Positions 1 through 8,006 of a stretch of 37,385 bases of DNA are shown in pieces. The translations under genes were made by a program, and so were the position numbers. The DNA is from Collinsella intestinalis DSM 13280. Lineage in GTDB: Bacteria; Actinomycetota; Coriobacteriia; Coriobacteriales; Coriobacteriaceae. The stretch lies in NCBI RefSeq assembly GCF_000156175.1, contig NZ_GG692710.1, forward strand, positions 956,932 to 994,316, written 5' to 3'. Position 1 is the first letter of the stretch. Every line of letters starts with the position of its first letter. The notes under the pieces were generated by a model. That model searched no databases, was not told the origin of the DNA, and saw only the letters and a program-made list of their open reading frames with translations.

Positions 1-199
1 CGACCTTGGTCTCGTAGTCGTACGTCCTGTGGCTCCCCATGTCCAGCAGCGCATCCCTCCCGACGGCGCGGTACGTGAGGTGCCATTGTCTCACAGCCTT
101 CAGCGGTATCCCCAGCCTCGCGGCGGCGGCCTCGTGCCCGAGCCCGCGTTCGAAGAGCCCGCAGGCCCGCTCCCTCACCGACCTGTCGTAGATCGTCAT
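1..199 (-). CDS. IS3-family transposase OrfA, N-terminal part (runs off the window)
   Basis: Reading the minus strand from an ATG at 199 gives 66 codons that leave the window at position 1. The protein begins MTIYDRSVRERACGLFERG and continues through a helix-turn-helix segment (GHEAAAARLGIPLKAVRQW) typical of OrfA of IS3/IS150-type elements, the DNA-binding half of the transposase. GGGAGG lies 7 nt upstream of the start, and the IS terminus is at 239, so this is the true 5' end. The rest of OrfA and all of OrfB lie outside. The right edge of the window carries the 3' end of an OrfB from what looks like the same IS type. Confidence 0.8.
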   Translation of the reverse strand, partial: MTIYDRSVRERACGLFERGLGHEAAAARLGIPLKAVRQWHLTYRAVGRDALLDMGSHRTYDYETKV

Positions 200-239
200 G
201 GAAAAACCTCCCATCTCGAGGACTTTATTTTCCAGTCCA
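1..239 (-). mobile_element. IS3-family insertion sequence, 5' end (partial)
   Basis: The element ends at 239 with an outward terminus that reads, on the minus strand, TGGACTGGAAAATAAAG (239-223). The element at the right edge starts TGGACGGCCTAAATAAAG (37141 on). The shared TGGAC and AAATAAAG blocks mark the two as the two ends of one IS type. Only the orfA-proximal 239 bases are present, so the target duplication cannot be checked. Confidence 0.7.
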
Positions 240-295
240 AGAAATGGGAGGCAGTTCATTTCCCTGGTCGCACCCCCATTCCCGCATCAGTCGAT

Positions 296-1945
296 CTACA
301 GCTTTCGCGTCGTGCAGTTCGTTAGGTGTTTCGTATCGCCGATGACCAACCTCTCGGTCTCCTCATCCCAATTGAAGTAAATCCGGACGAACTGCGGGTT
401 ATTCGGATCTCCCACACTCGAACAGATATGCGGCTCGATAAACAGCCTCCGTCCCTGATACTCATCCTCGCGCTCACGCATAAACTTGGAGTTCGCCCTG
501 GTCTGTGGCCCTTCGCCACGTGCGAACTTAAATCGCGACCGCCTGTTGAACTCACCGATCTTATCCGCGGCGCCATCGCGATACAGCGGGTACAAAACCG
601 TGCACATACTATGCAAGGCGCTCCAAAATGCCCTGGGTTCGTACCTGCAATCCTCCAACGATGCCCATCCGCGCTCGCTGAAATCGATTCGATCGGGAAA
701 TGCCGAAACGAACAGCCTGGCAATGGCCGGGATGGTGAGCTCGGAGGCACCTGCGATCGCCGTCGCAGCGCCATCCTCTGCCGCGCTGCCACCTTGCGAA
801 TCGAGCGCATGCTCAAACCAGGCAATGCGCGCCTCGAGATCATGGTTCGCCCGCCTGCTTTGCCTCAGTTCCTCGCGCATGGCATCGCACTCGCCCTCGG
901 CAAGGCGCGCGAGGCCATCAGCTTCATCGAGCATCTCTTTGACCTGGTCGAGCGCCATATCCTGAATCTGCTCGGCACGGCGCTTGAACGCAAGCTCCTT
1001 TCCTGCATTGCGATTGAGCCGATTGACGTCCTCGATGCGGACCGAGGTGTCTCGCGCGAGCACGTCCTCGGCGAGCGCACGGCGCAAGATGGCCATGTAG
1101 TACTCCGCCCCTTGCCCACGGATATCCGCAGCGGAAAAGAATCGATGGTTGAAGCCATCCCCCAAAATGCCAAAGTGCGGATGAGGGGCGTACACGCGAA
1201 CGGCTCCCCCGTAGCATCGTAGTGATTCGTCCTCGAACTCCGCATTGAGCGCATCTATGGCGCCGCAATCCACGGTGTAGAACACGGTCGCATTGGGGCC
1301 GAGCCGCGATGCAAGTACTTCGGGATCGATCAGGCACTCGCCAGCGCGGGTGGGGCTGATCACGATGGCGGGCACCTCGCGATACGGATTCGCGAGACGC
1401 TCGTGAATACCGGGGGCATCGGAGCATAAGAATTCAACCGGGGCGAGCCCGAACTCGCATCCGTCTATCGTGCAAACGAGCCTGTCGTTCTCCAGCATAC
1501 TGGCGATCAACTTGGGCACGTTCGGCTTTGGCACAGGTTGCAGCGGGCCGATGTAGCCCGGCATGTCGCTGAACATCGTGATGATCGAGACGGTGCCGCG
1601 GTCGACCGAATGACCTTCAAAACCGACCTCGGTTATCCAGCGGCGCGGGGCGCAACCGGGCGCCCTCTGGTCCTCCACATGCTGGCACGCCCATGTCTGG
1701 GCAAACTCGCCGTGATGGAGCGCGGCGTAGAGCCTGACGCTGCCATCTGGTGATTCGAGCATTTCACCGCTTTTGAGCTTGCTCCAAAAGCGCATTTCCT
1801 GGGGCAGGAAGTATCCGTCGCGGCGGGCCTTGCGCAATGACCAGTCGCGTACGCTCAGAACGAGAGACCACAGGACATCCTCGCCTTGAGGCGTCTCGAT
1901 TTCGAACCTCGCCTTGAAGAACATCGTGCGATCAAGATCGATCAT
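296..1945 (-). CDS. Uncharacterised 549-aa protein with central coiled coil; possible defence-type protein
   Basis: I do not recognise a named family. It appears to have three parts. Residues 1-300 are a mixed domain with a conserved-looking stretch YGGAVRVYAPHPHFG (245-259) followed by NHRFF. Residues 318-382 are Ala/Glu/Arg-rich and probably coiled coil. Residues 400-549 end in IEPHICSS...FVRIYFNWDEE..RLVIGDTKHLTN. From memory, this C-terminal pattern (PHI, RIxFxWD, IG, HL) and the YGGAxRxY block occur in large uncharacterised proteins of bacterial defence islands; that is inference. There is no signal peptide or membrane segment. Start ATG at 1945 follows GGAGGGAGC. It begins 18 bases after the trmO stop, so it is probably co-transcribed as the last gene of adh-dus-trmO. 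It sits next to an IS end, and its codon use seems less GC-biased than its neighbours, so it may be acquired. Confidence 0.75.
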   Translation of the reverse strand: MIDLDRTMFFKARFEIETPQGEDVLWSLVLSVRDWSLRKARRDGYFLPQEMRFWSKLKSGEMLESPDGSVRLYAALHHGEFAQTWACQHVEDQRAPGCAPRRWITEVGFEGHSVDRGTVSIITMFSDMPGYIGPLQPVPKPNVPKLIASMLENDRLVCTIDGCEFGLAPVEFLCSDAPGIHERLANPYREVPAIVISPTRAGECLIDPEVLASRLGPNATVFYTVDCGAIDALNAEFEDESLRCYGGAVRVYAPHPHFGILGDGFNHRFFSAADIRGQGAEYYMAILRRALAEDVLARDTSVRIEDVNRLNRNAGKELAFKRRAEQIQDMALDQVKEMLDEADGLARLAEGECDAMREELRQSRRANHDLEARIAWFEHALDSQGGSAAEDGAATAIAGASELTIPAIARLFVSAFPDRIDFSERGWASLEDCRYEPRAFWSALHSMCTVLYPLYRDGAADKIGEFNRRSRFKFARGEGPQTRANSKFMREREDEYQGRRLFIEPHICSSVGDPNNPQFVRIYFNWDEETERLVIGDTKHLTNCTTRKL

Positions 1946-1963
1946 GGTGCTCCCTCCCCGCCC

Positions 1964-2695
1964 TTACGTGATGTCAACCACGCGCAGCGACTCGCCGTCG
2001 ACGGCGAACGCCACGTCAAGCCCCGCGTAGGCCAAATGATACACGCGCTCGGGCTCGTGCTTGCTGCCGGCGCGGCGCGGGTCCTGGCGCAGCACCTCGA
2101 TAAGGCCCGCGAGCTTGGGCGAGGGGACGATCTTGCGCAGCTCGGCGGGGAAATCGACCTCGAGCTCCTGCCATGGCGCGCGGTCGATCCAACCGCCCGT
2201 GGCCTCGGGGTGGCTGTCGGCGAAGGGGATGTAGGGCTTGATGTCGAAGATCGGCGTGCCGTCGCGCAAGTCCGCGGCGAGCACGTGGATCACAGGGGCG
2301 CCGTCGACGATTTCGATGCGGTCGAGCTTCACGCAGGTCAGACCGATGGGATTGGGCCGAAAGGGGCTGCGCGTGGCAAAGACGCCACGACGCTCGGAGC
2401 CGCCCAGGCGGGGCGGGCGCACGGTGGGAGTCCACTTCGCCGTGGTGCCGGACTTACTGGCAGTCGCCGTATCCATGGCGATATCGGCCGCCGTTCCACC
2501 GGGCGTGCCGTTTTCGAACTCCCAGAGCAGCCACAGATGGCTGAACTCCTCCATGCCCGCCACGGCCTGCGGCAGTGCGAACTCAGACTCGAACACGATG
2601 CGCCCCTGCAGATGCGGGGCCAAGAAGCTGTTGCGCGGAATGCCGAATTTCTGCGGCAGGTCCGTCTCGATATGCGCGATGGGCCTCATTTCCAT
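1964..2695 (-). CDS. trmO: tRNA (N6-threonylcarbamoyladenosine(37)-N6)-methyltransferase TrmO (TsaA/YaeB family)
   Basis: A 243-aa protein with the family hallmarks FSHLWLLWEF (51-60), VRPPRLGG (92-99) and the signature FATRSPFRPNPIGLT (106-120). TrmO is the SAM-dependent enzyme that methylates t6A at position 37 of tRNA-Thr species with a GGU anticodon. The N-terminal domain is the beta-barrel SAM-binding TsaA domain and the C-terminal third is the family extension. A short Ala/Thr-rich insert (about 63-88) precedes the VRPPRLGG block. The gene lies 9 bases downstream of dus, another tRNA-modifying enzyme, which supports a shared tRNA role and co-transcription. Confidence 0.9.
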   Translation of the reverse strand: MEMRPIAHIETDLPQKFGIPRNSFLAPHLQGRIVFESEFALPQAVAGMEEFSHLWLLWEFENGTPGGTAADIAMDTATASKSGTTAKWTPTVRPPRLGGSERRGVFATRSPFRPNPIGLTCVKLDRIEIVDGAPVIHVLAADLRDGTPIFDIKPYIPFADSHPEATGGWIDRAPWQELEVDFPAELRKIVPSPKLAGLIEVLRQDPRRAGSKHEPERVYHLAYAGLDVAFAVDGESLRVVDIT

Positions 2696-2704
2696 GCCGG
2701 CCCC

Positions 2705-3658
2705 CTACCCGTGGAACCGCGCGACGGAAGCCAGGGGCTCGGTGCGGAACACGCGCTCGACCGCCGCCTCGTACTCCTCGACCTTGCGGGCCTTGCGCAC
2801 CGCGCGATGGACCGCCATAGGGTCGGTAAAAGCGCACTTGGCGTAGAACCACCACTCCTTCATGCGAAAGACCGCATTGCCGCCGATCTCGTCGAGATAA
2901 GCGGCATATAGCTTGTCGTGGAACTGTCTGAGTTCGTCCGCGCTCGCAGCCGGGCCGCCGGCGAGCATGCGCGCGAGGGCCGGATTGGCGAGCAACCCGC
3001 GGCCGAGCATCACATGACGGGTCCGCGGATGCGCCTCCATGAGCACATCCATGTCCTCCGTGCCAAAGATGTCGCCGTTGTAGGCCACCGGGAAGGGTGC
3101 ACGCGCGAGCGTCTCGCCATACGGCTCCCAGCGCGGTTTGCCCTGGTAGCGATCCTTCTGCACACGCGGATGCACGATGAGTTCCGCGAGCGGCAGGCTG
3201 CAATACAGCTCGAGGATGCGCTCGTACTCGGCATCGTCCTCCAGGCCCAGGCGCGTCTTGACCGAGACGGGCAGCGGAGAGCGGTCGCACACATCGCGCA
3301 AAAACACCTCGAGCTCGTCGAGGTTGCGCAAAAAGCCGGAGCCCTTGCCCTTGGAAACCACCGTGCCCGAAGGGCAGCCGAGGTTGAGATTGACCTCGCG
3401 ATACCCCAGCTCGGCCAGCTCACGCGCGGCCCACACAAACTCGTCCGCGTTCTTGGTGAGCAACTGCGGAATGACGTTCAGGCCCTCATTGTTGGCGGGG
3501 TCGATCTCCTTGAAGGCCTTGCCGCCAAACGAGTTGCCCACGCGCGGCGGAGCCAAAAACGGCGTGTAGTAGCGGTCGAGAGCGCCAAAACACTCAGCAT
3601 GCACGCGACGGAACGTGTGCCCCGTGATCCCCTCCATGGGGGCGAGCGAGTAGATCAT
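2705..3658 (-). CDS. dus: tRNA-dihydrouridine synthase (Dus family)
   Basis: A 317-aa TIM-barrel flavoenzyme that reduces uridine to dihydrouridine in the tRNA D-loop using FMN and NADPH. Visible hallmarks are the N-terminal LAPMEGITG (5-13), the catalytic loop NLNLGCPSG with the general-acid Cys at 95, the FMN-contacting SVKTRLG near 136-142, and HPRVQKDRYQGKPRW further on. The length fits a single-domain bacterial Dus. Its ATG directly follows the stop codon of the upstream dehydrogenase (TAGATG), so the two are translationally coupled. trmO follows after 9 bases. Confidence 0.93.
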   Translation of the reverse strand: MIYSLAPMEGITGHTFRRVHAECFGALDRYYTPFLAPPRVGNSFGGKAFKEIDPANNEGLNVIPQLLTKNADEFVWAARELAELGYREVNLNLGCPSGTVVSKGKGSGFLRNLDELEVFLRDVCDRSPLPVSVKTRLGLEDDAEYERILELYCSLPLAELIVHPRVQKDRYQGKPRWEPYGETLARAPFPVAYNGDIFGTEDMDVLMEAHPRTRHVMLGRGLLANPALARMLAGGPAASADELRQFHDKLYAAYLDEIGGNAVFRMKEWWFYAKCAFTDPMAVHRAVRKARKVEEYEAAVERVFRTEPLASVARFHG

Positions 3659-4714
3659 CTAGCGATCCTCCCACGGTGTGATGACTAGCTTGAGACAACC
3701 GCCCTCGTGCGCCTCGAACGCGCGATAGGCTTCCACGATGTCGTTGAGCGGGTAACAGGCCGAGATGAGGCAGCTCGTGTCGATGCGCCCCTCCTGCACC
3801 AGGCGCATGGTCTCTCCCATGTTGCACGCGTCCACGCCGCCCGTCTTGAAGACGAGGTTCTTGCCGTACATCTCGTGCAGCGGCAACGCTTGCGGGCCCT
3901 CGTACATGGCTGAGAGCACCACCACGCCATGTGGGCGGGCGATGCGCCAGGCCATATCAAAGGTGTTGGAACCGCCCGCCGCCTCGATCACGCTGTCGGC
4001 GCCGCGACCGCAGGAGAGCTCACGCACCGCGGCCTCCACGGCAGCGAGGTCCATGCCACTCGCGTCGATCACCTGGTCCGCAAGGCCGCGCTCACGGGCG
4101 AGGGCGAGGCGCGCGGGGTCGATGTCGATCGCGATGATATGAGCGGGCCCATGCAGGCGGGCGCACATCATGGTGGTGAGACCGACCGGGCCGGCGCCGA
4201 TCACGGCCACCGTGGAGCCGGGCTCGATCTCGGCGATGCTCGCACCCCAGTGGCCCGTGGCCACAATGTCGCCCAGGAAGAGGGCATCCTCGTCGGTCAC
4301 GTCCGCGGGGATGGGCGCGCACGTATGGTCCGCATGCGCCACGCGCACGAGCTCGGCCTGGCAACCGTCCTCGCAGCAACCGAGCTCCCAACCGCCTTCC
4401 ACGCAGTTGTTGACCCAGCCGCGCTCGCAGTAGAAGCACTCGCCGCAGAAGGTCTCGCAGCTCACGGCCACGCGGTCGCCGGGTTTGAGGGCGTGCACGC
4501 CCTCCCCCACCTGCTCGACAACGCCCACGAACTCGTGGCCGAGCACCGTATTGGGCATGGCGCGCGGCACGGCGCCGTGAATGATGTGCAGGTCGCTCGT
4601 GCAGATGGTCGAGCGCGTGACGCGGACAATTGCGTCGGTTGGGGATTGCAGCTGCGGCTCGGGGCGATCCTCGAGCGTGATTTGTCCTCTGCCGTCGTGT
4701 ACCAGGGCTTTCAT
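3659..4714 (-). CDS. Zinc-dependent alcohol dehydrogenase (MDR family)
   Basis: A 351-aa medium-chain dehydrogenase/reductase. The catalytic zinc site is Cys38 (TICTSDLHIIHG) with His60-Glu61 (LGHEFVG). The structural zinc Cys quartet is C90, C93, C96 and C104. The Rossmann motif VIGAGPVG lies near 172-179 and is followed by AIDIDP, whose Asp favours NAD over NADP. The substrate cannot be read from sequence; relatives oxidise or reduce secondary alcohols, threonine or formaldehyde adducts. I chose ATG 4714 because GAAGGAG precedes it and the MKALVHDG start is typical. A longer reading to 4969 lacks family similarity and crosses a strong hairpin. First gene of the adh-dus-trmO run. Confidence 0.88.
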   Translation of the reverse strand: MKALVHDGRGQITLEDRPEPQLQSPTDAIVRVTRSTICTSDLHIIHGAVPRAMPNTVLGHEFVGVVEQVGEGVHALKPGDRVAVSCETFCGECFYCERGWVNNCVEGGWELGCCEDGCQAELVRVAHADHTCAPIPADVTDEDALFLGDIVATGHWGASIAEIEPGSTVAVIGAGPVGLTTMMCARLHGPAHIIAIDIDPARLALARERGLADQVIDASGMDLAAVEAAVRELSCGRGADSVIEAAGGSNTFDMAWRIARPHGVVVLSAMYEGPQALPLHEMYGKNLVFKTGGVDACNMGETMRLVQEGRIDTSCLISACYPLNDIVEAYRAFEAHEGGCLKLVITPWEDR

Positions 4715-4797
4715 GAGTGGGCTCCTTCTCGCTTGTCTACCGGCAATAATAGGCGATTCGGGAGGCGCCTGGCACGATGTGACGCGGCACGCACTTC

Positions 4798-4849
4798 GGT
4801 CTTTCGTCCTTAAAAATGTTGAACTCCACATTTTTAAGGACGAAAGACC
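4798..4849. repeat. Perfect 22-bp-stem hairpin upstream of adh
   Basis: Left arm 4798-4819 (starts GGTCTTTCGTCC), loop TGAACTCC at 4820-4827, right arm 4828-4849. All 22 positions are complementary. It lies about 85 bases upstream of the adh start. It has no T-run outside the stem on either strand, so it is not a standard intrinsic terminator, though the A/T-rich inner stem could act as one in either direction. Confidence 0.85.
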
Positions 4850-5070
4850 CATCTGCCAGCTTTGGGCAAGGCTACCGCGGTCTAGAGCGCAATAGCTATT
4901 GCACAATTCGGCCTGCAACCTACAGTCTGATGACCATCCGGCCCGACTCGCCCATGCGTCTGAACCCAAAACGGCGATAGGACGTCACGGCAAGCTGGGC
5001 GGACCGGAAAACCTAGTCGTCATACCCGCGGTCTCCTCGCGAGCGAGCAGACCGCGGGTCGACTCCGGTA

Positions 5071-5251
5071 GCGGAGTGTCGAGCGTCGAACGGAACTCCT
5101 CGAACGCAACCCCCCTGCAAGCGGGGCCAGGCGCTCAGACTCTATATATGCCGCCACCGCCGAGCGGCGCTCCAGCGTTTGCCACTACGTGAAGCCCCAC
5201 ATCAAGGCCGACGACGAGACCCACAGCATTCCCCCGCTCGCCCGCATCTAG
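5071..5251 (+). pseudogene. Possible C-terminal remnant of an unidentified gene
   Basis: One frame stays open from just after a TAG near 5069 to a TAG at 5249-5251. It ends in a protein-like stretch CHYVKPHIKADDETHSIP followed by PLARI, more like real coding sequence than its surroundings. There is no start codon with a ribosome site and I do not recognise the family. It may be the tail of a decayed gene, or chance. Confidence 0.25.
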
Positions 5252-5417
5252 CGGCCGTATGGGGCAGCAATGCAGAATCCTCGCCAGCTCACGCGTATCT
5301 TCGCCATTTCCAGCACGTTTGACGAGGATAGCTGCAGCGCGGCGAACCAGCGACGCGGACTCATCCCACGATTTCACGCTCGCAAAACGGACACGTTGTC
5401 TCCCGAAGAGGCAGATT

Positions 5418-5543
5418 GAGCTTTTTCGTACTCGATTCTGATTTTGCCGAGTAGCGCCGGCTTTTCGCGGATAAAACACCAGGTCACAGAATTGGCGTTT
5501 ATCCGCGTACTCGGCGTTTTCGAAATCGAGTACGAAAAACCTC
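5418..5543. repeat. Long inverted-repeat element, copy A
   Basis: The outer arms are gagctttttcgtactcgatt (5418-5437) and 5524-5543, complementary at 19 of 20 positions. Nested inside are GCCGAGTA (5446-5453)/TACTCGGC (5508-5515) and CGCGGATAAA (5466-5475)/TTTATCCGCG (5498-5507). The central loop contains CACCAGGTCAC. A related element lies at 10462-10602 on the other side of the topoisomerase pair, in the same orientation. It could be a structured RNA or a small non-autonomous repeat. Confidence 0.8.
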
Positions 5544-5619
5544 ATCCAATCAAATCCAAAAGGGCAATTTCCTGCTCAACCGAGCACAATCCCGCACGAG
5601 ACGCACGTCAAACAGGGCT

Positions 5620-5703
5620 TTCGCGGGCGCATTCCGGATCGTCCGCCACGCAAGCGCTCCGTTCGCGGGCGCATTCCGAATCGATCGCCACGCAAGCACA
5701 CCG
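5620..5703. repeat. 42-bp tandem repeat, two good copies plus a decayed third
   Basis: Unit 1 is 5620-5661 and unit 2 is 5662-5703, both beginning TTCGCGGGCGCATTCCG and containing GCCACGCAAGC. A degenerate third unit follows to about 5748. The period is 14 codons, so on the minus strand it reads as a repeated peptide (LAWRSIRNAPAN, LAWRTIRNAPAK), but there is no credible gene start or ribosome site. Confidence 0.75.
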
Positions 5704-5894
5704 CCTGCGGGCAAATCCCGCCCCATCCGCCGCACGCCCATGCCTCCGCACACGCCCACACGACATGTGCCTGAATATACAAACACATGTTCGATGGATT
5801 TCGATTGGACGAGACCCAACACGAGCTGGGCTATGCTACGGTATTCATCTATATGGCTACAAAGACGCAAAAGGGAACCACCGAGAGAGCGAGC

Positions 5895-7892
5895 ATGGCA
5901 AAGAACACCGCAAACTATGGCAACGACAGCATCCGTCAGCTCAAGGACGAGGAGCGCGTACGCCTGCGCCCCGCCGTCATCTTCGGCTCGGACGGGCTCG
6001 ACGGCTGCGCGCACGCCGCCTTTGAGATCCTGTCCAACGCCGTCGACGAAGCGCGCCAGGGCTACGGTAAGCTCATCACCCTCACCGCCTTCCGCGACGG
6101 CTCCATCCAGGTCGAGGACAACGGCCGCGGCTGCCCGCTCGATTGGAACCCGTCCGAAAAGCGCTTTAACTGGGAGCTCGTCTTCTGCGAGCTCTACGCC
6201 GGCGGCAAGTACAACAACAACGAGGGCGGCGACTACGACTTCTCGCTGGGCACCAACGGCCTGGGCTCCTGCGCGACCCAGTACGCCTCCGAGTACATGG
6301 ACGTCACGGTCTGGCGCGACGGCAACAAGTACTCCCTCCACTTCAAGAAGGGCAAGGTCGTCGGTGCCAAAAAGAAGGCGCTCGAGATCGAGCCCACCGA
6401 TGAGCACCGCACCGGCACCACCATCAAATGGCGCCCGGACCTGGAGGTCTTCACCTCGATCAGCATCCCCCACGATTGGTACCGCGAGACCATGCGCCGC
6501 CAAGCCGTGGTCAACGCCAACGTGACCTTCCGCCTGTGCATCGAGGGCGACGACGGCGAGTTCACCGAAGAGGACTTCTGCTATCCCAAGGGCATCGAGG
6601 ACTACGTGCTCGAGAAGGTGGGCGCCGACTACCTCACCGAGCCCTTCTTCATCGAGGCTGAGCGCCGCGGGCGCGACCGTGAGGACCTGCCCGACTACAA
6701 CGTCAAGATCACGGCCTGCCTGTGCTTCTCCCGCACCTTCCAGATGCAGGAGTACTACCACAACTCTTCGTGGCTGGAGAACGGCGGCTCGCCCGAGAAG
6801 GCGGCCCGCAGCGCGCTTACCAGCGCGATTGACGCCTACATCAAGCAACAGGGCAAGTACAACAAAAACGAGAGCTCCATCAAGTGGCAGGACGTCCAGG
6901 ACTGCCTGGTGCTGGTGACCAACTGCTTCTCCACCCAGACGTCGTACGAGAACCAAACCAAGAAGGCCATCAACAACCGCTTCATCCAGCAGGCCATGAC
7001 GGCATTCTTCAAGGAGCGCCTGGCGACCTACCTGATTGAGAACAAAGACGCCGCCAACAAGATCATGGAGCAGGTGCTCATCAACAAGCGCTCGCGCGAG
7101 AACGCCGAGAAGACCCGCCAGAGCATCAAGACCAACCTGCAACAAAAGACCGACATGGCCAACCGCGTGCAGAAGTTCATCGACTGCCGCTCCAAGGACA
7201 AGACCCGCCGCGAGGTCTACATCGTAGAGGGCGACTCGGCGGCGGGCGCTATTCGCACCTCGCGCGATGCCGAGTTCCAGGGCGTCATGCCCGTCCGCGG
7301 CAAAATCCTCAACTGCCTGAAGGAGGACTACCCGCGCATCTTCAAGTCCGACATCATCATGGACCTCATGCGCGTGCTGGGTTGCGGCGTGGAGATCAAG
7401 GACAAGCGCATCAAGAACCTGGGCGCCTTTGACCTGGACAACCTCAACTGGAGCAAGGTCATCATCTGTACGGACGCCGACGTAGACGGCTACCACATCC
7501 GCACGCTCATCCTGACGATGCTCTACCGTTTGGTCCCCACGCTCATCGACGAGGGCTACGTCTACATCGCCGAGTCGCCGCTGTATGAGATCAACTGCAA
7601 GGAGAAGACCTACTTCGCCTACACCGAGCTCGAGAAGAACGCCATCCTGACCGAGATCGGCGACCAGAAGTGCTCCATCAACCGCTCCAAGGGTCTTGGT
7701 GAGAACGACCCTGACATGATGTGGCTCACCACCATGAACCCCGAGACGCGCCGCCTGATCAAGGTGGAGCCCGAGGACGTGGCCAAGATGGAGTCCATGT
7801 TCAACCTGCTGCTGGGCAACGACGAGGCCGGCCGTAAGCGCCATATCGCCGAGCACGGCAAGGAATATCTCGACCAGCTGGACCTGCAGTAA
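5895..7892 (+). CDS. Divergent type II DNA topoisomerase subunit B (GyrB/ParE-like ATPase)
   Basis: A 665-aa ATPase subunit of a type II topoisomerase. GHKL ATPase motifs: general base Glu44 and Asn48 in FEILSNAVDEA, D75NGRG79, and GTNGLGS (119-125). The transducer segment SYENQTKKAINN resembles the usual FEGQTKxKLGN. TOPRIM motifs: Glu445 in EGDSA and D527-A-D529-V-D531-G, then RSKGLGEN in place of the common RYKGLGEM. It differs from canonical GyrB and ParE throughout, so it is probably the B subunit of an additional lineage-specific type II enzyme; which reaction it favours cannot be read here. I chose ATG 5895 (MAKNTANYGNDSI) because relatives begin there; an in-frame ATG at 5853 lacks a ribosome site. 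The A subunit follows 114 bases later. Confidence 0.9.
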   Translation: MAKNTANYGNDSIRQLKDEERVRLRPAVIFGSDGLDGCAHAAFEILSNAVDEARQGYGKLITLTAFRDGSIQVEDNGRGCPLDWNPSEKRFNWELVFCELYAGGKYNNNEGGDYDFSLGTNGLGSCATQYASEYMDVTVWRDGNKYSLHFKKGKVVGAKKKALEIEPTDEHRTGTTIKWRPDLEVFTSISIPHDWYRETMRRQAVVNANVTFRLCIEGDDGEFTEEDFCYPKGIEDYVLEKVGADYLTEPFFIEAERRGRDREDLPDYNVKITACLCFSRTFQMQEYYHNSSWLENGGSPEKAARSALTSAIDAYIKQQGKYNKNESSIKWQDVQDCLVLVTNCFSTQTSYENQTKKAINNRFIQQAMTAFFKERLATYLIENKDAANKIMEQVLINKRSRENAEKTRQSIKTNLQQKTDMANRVQKFIDCRSKDKTRREVYIVEGDSAAGAIRTSRDAEFQGVMPVRGKILNCLKEDYPRIFKSDIIMDLMRVLGCGVEIKDKRIKNLGAFDLDNLNWSKVIICTDADVDGYHIRTLILTMLYRLVPTLIDEGYVYIAESPLYEINCKEKTYFAYTELEKNAILTEIGDQKCSINRSKGLGENDPDMMWLTTMNPETRRLIKVEPEDVAKMESMFNLLLGNDEAGRKRHIAEHGKEYLDQLDLQ

Positions 7893-8006
7893 AGACGGGC
7901 GGCCAGGACGAGCGGCGTCAGCCCGCGACAAGCCCCGCGCCCGCCATCCGGCGGCCCCGCACGCGCTACAGCACAACGGCCCTAAAGGAAGCATCAAGAG
8001 GAAATC

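Larger units (their letters stand above)
4715..5894. other. Long non-coding, structure-rich stretch between adh and the topoisomerase genes
   Basis: About 1.2 kb with no convincing intact gene. It holds a 22-bp perfect hairpin (4798-4849), an 11-bp hairpin with arms ACCCGCGGTCT/AGACCGCGGGT (5024-5059), a possible gene remnant ending at 5251, a long inverted-repeat element (5418-5543), and a 42-bp tandem repeat (5620-5703 plus a decayed third unit). A possible minus-strand -10 for adh (TATTAT in ATCGCCTATTATTG) lies about 40 bases upstream of its start. Confidence 0.6.

Noticed and set aside
2712-2721. TGGAACCGCG, resembling the T-box antiterminator core
   Set aside because: It lies at the 3' end of the dus coding sequence on the opposite strand and is not upstream of any synthetase or amino acid gene.
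5135-5545. 136-codon minus-strand frame
   Set aside because: It crosses the inverted-repeat element and the apparent gene remnant in the other strand; no start signal.
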